In this document: positions 58,590 through 64,000 of the stretch, piece by piece
How positions within the stretch are numbered: position 1 is the first letter of the stretch
How the letters are laid out: each line of letters starts with the position of its first letter
Source: Berberis thunbergii
Lineage: Eukaryota; Streptophyta; Magnoliopsida; Ranunculales; Berberidaceae
Direction: 5' to 3'
Length of the DNA stretch: 64,000 bases
Assembly: GCA_003290165.1 (NCBI GenBank)
Contig: QNQO01000516.1
Coordinates: forward strand, 655,760 to 719,759
Position numbers and translations under genes: made by a program
Notes under the pieces: generated by a model
What the model saw: the letters and a program-made list of their open reading frames with translations, nothing else
Database searches by the model: none
Told to the model about the DNA's origin: nothing

Positions 58590-59370
58590 CCTTGATTTGG
58601 ACAATTTTTTCTAATATGCCCCCACTCTCTACATTTGTGACATTGTGACCTCTAGACTTTGATCTAGATTTTCACTCTTTGAAGATGATTTCACTTGAGA
58701 CCTTCCTCTAACAACCAACCCTTCAGCTTGATCTTTCCCACTACCATTTGATGAAGTTTTCTTTCCGAATCTCATTGGACAAGAGTGCACCGGTAGTTTC
58801 ATCAAATGTAAGTTCATCTTTCCCAAACAAAATTGTTTTGTACAAGATTTTCATATGACTGCGGCAAGGAGTAAAGCATATAATTGCTTGGTCTTCATCC
58901 TCAATCTTCACATCCACATCTCTCAAATTGAGATAATCCGTGTAAACTGGCGATATGATCACCAATTGGAGTGCCCTCATCCATTGCTAGTCATGTACAA
59001 TTGGGTTTTTCAAGTATAACCTGTTTGATAATGTCTTAGTCATAAACTGTGACTCAAGCTTCAACCAAACATCAGCTGCCGTAGTCTCTTCATTAACTAA
59101 AAAAACTATGTCTCTATCCAGACACAAGCAAATAGCAGCACGCGCCTCCAAATCCAATTCTTCCCATTCATCATCTGACATGGTTTCAGCCTTTTTATCC
59201 TTCCCTAGTAATGCCTTGTGTAATTTCTGAGAAATAAGCAAATTCCTCATTTGTATTCTCCAATATCCGAAATCGTTCTTACCATTAAATTTCTCGATTT
59301 CATACTTCCCCACATGTGCCTTGCTCACCTTGGATGCCATTGCAAACAAAACCTGTGACTTTCTAGACAA
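58590..59370 (-). pseudogene. Copia-C gag
   Basis: Minus frame 59370-58987 reads FNGKNDFGYWRIQMRNL, EWEELDLEARAAICLCL and ADVWLKLESQF, a typical plant copia gag core. Pieces at 58980-58741 and a CCHC knuckle near 58640-58595 (CHKCREWGHIRKNC) follow. A frame change near 58985 splits it. Confidence 0.85.
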
Positions 59371-59483
59371 GAAGCTTCACTAAGGTTTTTTTTTTTTTCA
59401 AACAACTTGTGCACAAACAAATCCTAGCACTTTTGAATCTTCACAATCTTGAGTAGAACAATTCAAGATCAATTTCCCTTAGT

Positions 59484-59495
59484 GCTCTGATACCA
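59484..59495 (-). other. Primer-binding site of copia-C
   Basis: The minus strand reads TGGTATCAGAGC, two bases inside the LTR end at 59498, followed by ACTAAGG toward gag. Confidence 0.85.
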
Positions 59496-59497
59496 AT

Positions 59498-59974
59498 TGT
59501 TGCGCCTTATTGCGGAAGCGGGTAGACACCAACAATTGCACACAAGTACCACAAGGATCCAATCAATTAAATAGAGCAACTAGCAATGAAAGAATTAGAG
59601 AAAATTAAGAACATACCACAAGAGACACAAGGTTTACGTGGTTCAGCAATTGCCTACGTCCACGGTGAGGTGATTCCACTATATTCAAGAACAAGGTACA
59701 AGAAGATGACAATTCTCACACAATCTCTCAACAAGAGATGAAACAATTCAAGAATTATCTTTCTCTATTCCCTGTGCTTCACAGTTTTTCTACGTTAATA
59801 AAAAAACACCTATAGTTCCTAGTATATATAGGAACAACAGTTTTCTGTTTCCAGATTTTTTTCAGAAATTTCCTGTTCAAAAACATTTCCAGAAGTCCAA
59901 ACAGTTTCCTGTTTCAAACAGGAGTCCAAACAGTTTCCTTTCAAATAGAAGTCCAAACAGTTTCCCGTTTCACA
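59498..59974 (-). repeat. 5' LTR of copia-C
   Basis: Same borders as the 3' LTR (TGTTGCGCC...TTTCACA) with small deletions relative to it. A TATA-like ATATATAGGAAC lies near 59824 on the plus strand, but transcription would run on the minus strand. Confidence 0.85.
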
Positions 59975-60707
59975 ATTAAGCTTCACTATGATTTTTCTTC
60001 AACTACGGTTTTCAAGTAAAGAAAGATTTCAAAGAAATGAGGAATATTTTGAGTTTTTATCGAAAGCATGTCAGGATTTGGTTTTGAAGAGACAGTTGGT
60101 TCCAAAGGCTCCATAGGCCAATCTTCCCATAGGTTTTTTTCCTATGCTTGTCGAGGGAGAAGCTATTGAGGAAATAATACGTAGAATGGGGGAGACTGGA
60201 TGGAGGTGCTCGTGCTCTAACATGTGGTTGGTAAGTTATAATATGGATTGGAGGTTATTGGTGTGTCACTTGGCTTGTATAGAATCAATTAAACATGTTG
60301 TTTGATCTAAAAGGGTTATGTTCCGGGGGTAAGGTGGCTAATGATTGAAGTTGTTGAATTGGATGATAATTGAAATGTGATATTTCGTTGGTATGATAAG
60401 CTGTTGAGATGGCACCCATCGAGGTGGCGCAGTGAGCATCCGTTCGATTTGGTTTCGATAGTAGTAGTAACGATGATGTATATTGAATCGCTTTAACTAG
60501 TAATGTTAGTGTTTCAGTTTGGTTGATGTCACAAATTTTGTTTTGGCCTGCATGATATGGTTGGTTTGATTAATTTATGTATGCAGGTTTGTGGACAGGC
60601 ACAGATTCAGGTGGGGCAAGTTTGCCCCCACTTCTTTATATCAAATTCAAACTCTACTTTTAGAGTTAGAGATAGAGGTTAATCCCTCAAATCTCTCAAA
60701 GAACAGA
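59975..60707. other. No recognised gene
   Basis: Mixed-composition DNA upstream (minus sense) of the copia-C insertion. It may continue the pararetrovirus-like sequence, but no motif supports that. Confidence 0.35.
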
Positions 60708-60856
60708 AATTCTAGCGGACCTGGGAAACTAGTGTGGTTTCCCTGCCTGCCCCCCTCTTTAAACACATACTCCAAAAATGTGTTTTAAAGAGGGGGCAAA
60801 AATTATTTTCGCCCCCCAGGCAGGGACCAGGCTGGGTTCCCAAGCCAGCTAGAATT
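60708..60856. repeat. Foldback (hairpin) repeat
   Basis: The left arm AATTCTAGCGGACCTGGGAA...CCCTGCCTGCC...CTCTTTAAACACAT is mirrored by a right arm whose reverse complement reads AATTCTAGCTGGCTTGGGAA...CCCTGCCTGG...CTCTTTAAAACACAT. About 150 bp, no ORF, probable MITE or hairpin element. Confidence 0.75.
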
Positions 60857-61244
60857 GCTCCTCAAAAAAACCAAAATCCACAGTTTCTTCTTCACACTCC
60901 ATCGATTGGATAAGATGAGGGAAACCCCTATATTTCATCATCTTCAAAGATCTATAACTATTGAGTTATTTGAGCTCATCTTCACAAGATTCAGTAGGAT
61001 CCAAACCACCTTATTCTTCTTCTTCTAGTACCAGGTGCCTTCATTAATCACTGTGTTGGTCATCTCCACAAAAAAAATCGTAAGCAACTCAATCTCTTCC
61101 TCTTTTTCTTCATGTAGTAGTAATCAACGATTCAAACCCTTCTCTTCTGTTGTGTTTCTATAAGTAGTAATCATCTTCAATGACTATCTTTGTTGTACTC
61201 TCCTTTTTGCTATAGTAGTAATCAATGAATATAGTCTTCTACAG

Positions 61245-61375
61245 GTCTGGGTCCCCTGCTTGGTTTGCTGCCTGGGGGCAAAAATACACTTTTGCCCCCC
61301 TCTTTAAACACCTTTTCCAAAAAGGTTGTTAACCGCAGGCAGCAACCTCGCCGGTTTTTCCAAGCCAGGAAAAAT
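61245..61375. repeat. Second foldback repeat, related
   Basis: Arms TTTGCTGCCTG and (reverse complement) GTTGCTGCCTG with outer CTGCTTGG/CTGGCTTGG. It shares TTGCCCCCCTCTTTAAACAC with the hairpin at 60708, so both belong to one repeat family. Asymmetric loss has degraded it. Confidence 0.55.
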
Positions 61376-61439
61376 TTCGGATTTAAAAAAAAATTCATGT
61401 TAAAGTAACTAATTTTTATATTATATTTAATTAATTATG

Positions 61440-61485
61440 ACATCACTCCGCCCCCCCTCAACAAAAATCCTGGCTCCGTCACTGT
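61440..61485 (-). mobile_element. hAT-like terminus
   Basis: Reverse complement starts CAGTGACGGAGCCAGG, then TTTTTGTTGAGGGGGGGC, as in the 41235 hAT end (CAGGGCGGACCCAGGATTTT...GAGGGGGGGC). The partner end was not located; it may be merged with the foldback repeats to the left. Confidence 0.5.
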
Positions 61486-62972
61486 TCGAGCCACCATCTG
61501 AGCTTTTTGTGGATTCTTGATCATCCATACATGATAGTTGGATCCTCTGTAGATCTCATTCTTACAGGGCTAAGAATTATATTAGCATGTTCTATGAGTT
61601 GCACTAATGCAATGATTTCACATGCATGTCCTGCATAGAAGGAGCTGCACATGTATTTTGCAAATCAATTTATGTTGTTCAACGGACTGAATAATTAGAA
61701 TTTCGAGATGTATGTAGTTAGGAACAAACTGTTCTCTGTCTCTTCCGAGAATTTAAGGGCTTTGTGTGAAAACTTAAACTAGGAAGCCTTTTTCATTTCT
61801 AAACACGTTATTTTAGATGCGGGGGGATCTCTGTGGCTGCTTGCTTCGCTCCTAGGTAGGGTCTTGTTAGTAACTTTTGATGTACACCTCATTGCATGCA
61901 CAACAAGACTCACATAGTCATATATATGTAGATTCTCTGTGTATTTTATAATGTCGATTTCATGCAACCGGGCTCAGCCCTGATCATATAGGGAGATTTA
62001 GGCGCACCAGGCCCTGCAAAAAATTGATATTTTGGAGCACATTAATATTATATGTATAGATGATTTGGGCGCCTAGACTATCGATTTGTAAGTCAAATGG
62101 TAAAGCCCTTTATGATTGAAAAATAAGGTATGCACCGACAAATTTTTTATGGCAGCCTAAATATGATGTAGTTCATATGAGAAAACCATGTGTATGAACT
62201 CTATTCTTTGGGTAATTTGATGTTGCACCTTGTACTATTTGGGCTAAGACTTGAGTCCCTTTTACAAATTTAGTTTGTGTCTTGGTCCTTCGTCATCAGT
62301 TGATCATCCAGTCAATCGTTATCTTATTTTTGTGTTTTCCACGTGATGTGAAAAAGAAACCTAAATTATCCTCGTTTGAGACGTTGTCCATGTTGAACAA
62401 CCTTCTCTATCCCCTCCTTCAAGTAAGGGTACAATTAAGTTTTTTTTTTTCACTTAACACTCACATGCACAATAATGATTGACTGGATGGTCATAGACAT
62501 CAAGGAGTAAAATCAAATTAAATTTATAAGAGAGACTAAAGTCATTTACCTACTAGAACAATGAACATATTTTTATTTTATTTTTGGGTTGGGGGAGAAG
62601 CTTAGTCACAAAACCTTCTGGGGTGATGCTCATGCTCTTCATACCTCGCTCTAGCGATTTGGAGTGAATCATTCTTAAAACCCCGCTCTATGATTTAGTA
62701 AACCTCACTCTCAAAATTTTGGATCTTCAACTCTGACTATTTGGAGCCAATTATTCTAGAATCTTCACTTTATGGTTTACTAAACTCCACTTTGAAGATT
62801 TGAATATTGTTCAAATGCTTTTTTTTTAATTAGTCTTTTGACTTTTAATGATTATTATATTTTGATGTATATCACTAAACAATATTTTCCTGTACATAAT
62901 AATTTTCCAATTTCCATCTAAATAGAAACTAGTTCTAAACTATGATTACTAATAAATTTAACTATTTACCTT
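61486..62972. other. No gene seen
   Basis: AT-rich, short ORFs only, no recognised domain or repeat. Ends at the CACTA left terminus. Confidence 0.45.
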
Positions 62973-63130
62973 CACTACACCAAAATGCCCATTAGCAACG
63001 GTTTTAAACCGTGGGGGTAACCCATTGTCACTGCTTAGAACGTGGACTGTAGAGGCGTCGCTAAATCCTCAGTAACGGCTAAAAACCGTGAAAAAATATT
63101 AGCAACGATTTTATGCTCGAGAATGGTTGA
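62973..63130 (+). mobile_element. Left end of a further CACTA copy (CACTA-5)
   Basis: CACTACACCAAAATGCCC followed by TTAGCAACGGTTTTAAACCG and TAACGGCTAAAAACCGTG, aligning to the first ~140 bp of CACTA-1 and -2 but more diverged (e.g. CACTGCTTAGAACGTGG). No matching right end occurs before the window ends. It is either a longer element or a truncated end. Confidence 0.75.
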
Positions 63131-63199
63131 TAATTTTATGCTCAGTAACGTCAATAGATTAAACGTTATATCTCATGATGGATGCTCTCTGCCATGTGT

Positions 63200-64000
63200 A
63201 CGACCGTGATGATCAGTCTATTTTGATGTATCATCAGCTACTCCCTCTTTAGTTAGTCGGTATGCTGACGTGGCCACTAACTTCGTGACGGTTTGCCTTT
63301 CAATTCATCATTGCTTTGTATTTAATGCTGTCAGTAACTTTTCGCGGGTTGGTGTTCTCGATTCTTTGCTTTTCGTTCATTTATTGCGCACATTTTTGGG
63401 ATTTCATGTGCCAATAACTCGCACGTTGTTCCATGAGCCGTCACTTTCATTGCTCGGATCTATAAAAGGAGATGTGATGAATTTGTTTTCCCCTCTTTAC
63501 GCTATCTTTGAAATTAGGGTTCGTCATTCTTTTGCCTTATTCATTTCATTGCTTTTCATTCTTCATCGATGTCATCAGTGATAAACTAAGTGGTAAGTCA
63601 CTAGCTCTGTGCAAGGCTCATTATTCTGCAATAAAGCTTCTTAGGCGACGCTGGACAGTCTTCATTTTGATTAAATCAGTCGCCTGACCTGGAGATATCT
63701 TTCCTGCATAGGATGATAGTCCTTGTAATCCAAAAGTCGGATACATCTCATTGTTTTCGTGCATGTTTTCTTCTAATTTTTCGGTTCCTAGTTCCGGAGT
63801 TGTTCTAGGAGTATTTAACTTCTTGAGCATTCCTCCTGCCCAATGGGTCCTTAATAGTTGAAGGTGATAGTTTCTTCTTACGCGAGGGCTATTCTATCCG
63901 ACATTCCTTTGATTGTGAGGGTTTTGCATTCATTGGTTGTCTGTTGGTGAATAATGATATGTACTTCCTCCGTTCTCCAGTTTGTTTTAGAAAGTTAGTG
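63200..64000. other. Unassigned DNA with a TATA-like site
   Basis: The plus strand has GGATCTATAAAAGGAG at 63458-63473, a good TATA box, followed by a leader-like stretch. A 103-codon ORF spans it (63270-63581) and so is unlikely to be a gene. A minus-strand 69-codon ORF (63830-63621) has no recognised domain. This could be an LTR or promoter of another element, cut by the window end. Confidence 0.3.

Larger units (their letters stand above)
54648..59974 (-). mobile_element. Copia-C, degenerate Ty1/copia retrotransposon
   Basis: Two LTRs (54648-55156, 59498-59974) share long near-identical stretches (TAGACACCAACAATTGCACA, CCACAAGGTTTACGTGG). A perfect tRNA-Met primer site lies inside the 5' LTR and a purine-rich tract (GAGGTGGAGAATT, minus strand) beside the 3' LTR. 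Gag, zinc knuckle, protease, integrase and RT occur in copia order on the minus strand, broken by stops. The flanks TCATG and ATTAA do not match, so the target duplication is lost or the ends have recombined. Confidence 0.85.

Overview
This is plant nuclear DNA, most probably from a eudicot. It is AT-rich, with spliced exon pieces of land-plant gene families, Ty1/copia retroelements primed from initiator tRNA-Met, and CACTA, MULE and hAT transposons. I cannot name the species. No intact host gene, rRNA, tRNA, CRISPR or bacterial-type operon is visible. Almost everything recognisable is transposable-element (TE) DNA or gene fragments carried inside it.

Layout. 1-1165 is the 5' part of a minus-strand copia element (copia-A). 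1481-1870 is a probable MITE. 1906-15554 is a Mutator-like element (MULE) with ~125-bp terminal inverted repeats (TIRs), an 8/9-matching 9-bp target duplication, a broken transposase gene (plus strand) and a GRF/CCHC zinc-finger gene (minus strand). A 7.6-kb CACTA element (CACTA-1, 2602-10198, target duplication ACA) lies inside it. 17132-28583 is bounded by ends of the same CACTA family (CACTA-2) but without matching target duplications. 28584-34670 is a decayed copia element (copia-B) with a truncated 3' LTR and a 603-bp hAT element in its 5' LTR. 35000-48744 is an older CACTA-like element (CACTA-4). Nested in it is CACTA-3 (35801-44340, target duplication ACA), which itself holds a 1.06-kb hAT element (41235-42292). 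48745-54640 contains pieces resembling an endogenous pararetrovirus, split by a 4.4-kb element with near-palindromic ends. 54648-59974 is another decayed copia element (copia-C). The rest holds foldback repeats, a hAT-like end, and the left end of a further CACTA copy at 62973.

The most interesting feature is gene-fragment capture by the CACTA elements. CACTA-1 carries exons of an acyl-CoA thioesterase, an ERD6-like sugar transporter, a kinesin-5-like tail, an unrecognised gene, a Raf/ankyrin-type kinase and an AP2-type factor. CACTA-2 carries two separate LOG (cytokinin-activating enzyme) pieces, a RINGLET-type chromatin protein, a pfkB kinase and a golgin. CACTA-3 carries a receptor-like kinase, a DCD-domain protein, an unrecognised gene, a plasma-membrane-type Ca2+-ATPase, a CASP-like protein and, alone on the plus strand, a small heat-shock protein. 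Exons keep introns and splice sites, and nearly all read on the minus strand, away from a conserved module at the right end of each element. This fits elements that collect genomic (not cDNA) fragments behind a terminal promoter and could make chimeric spliced transcripts. No CACTA transposase was seen, so these elements look non-autonomous.
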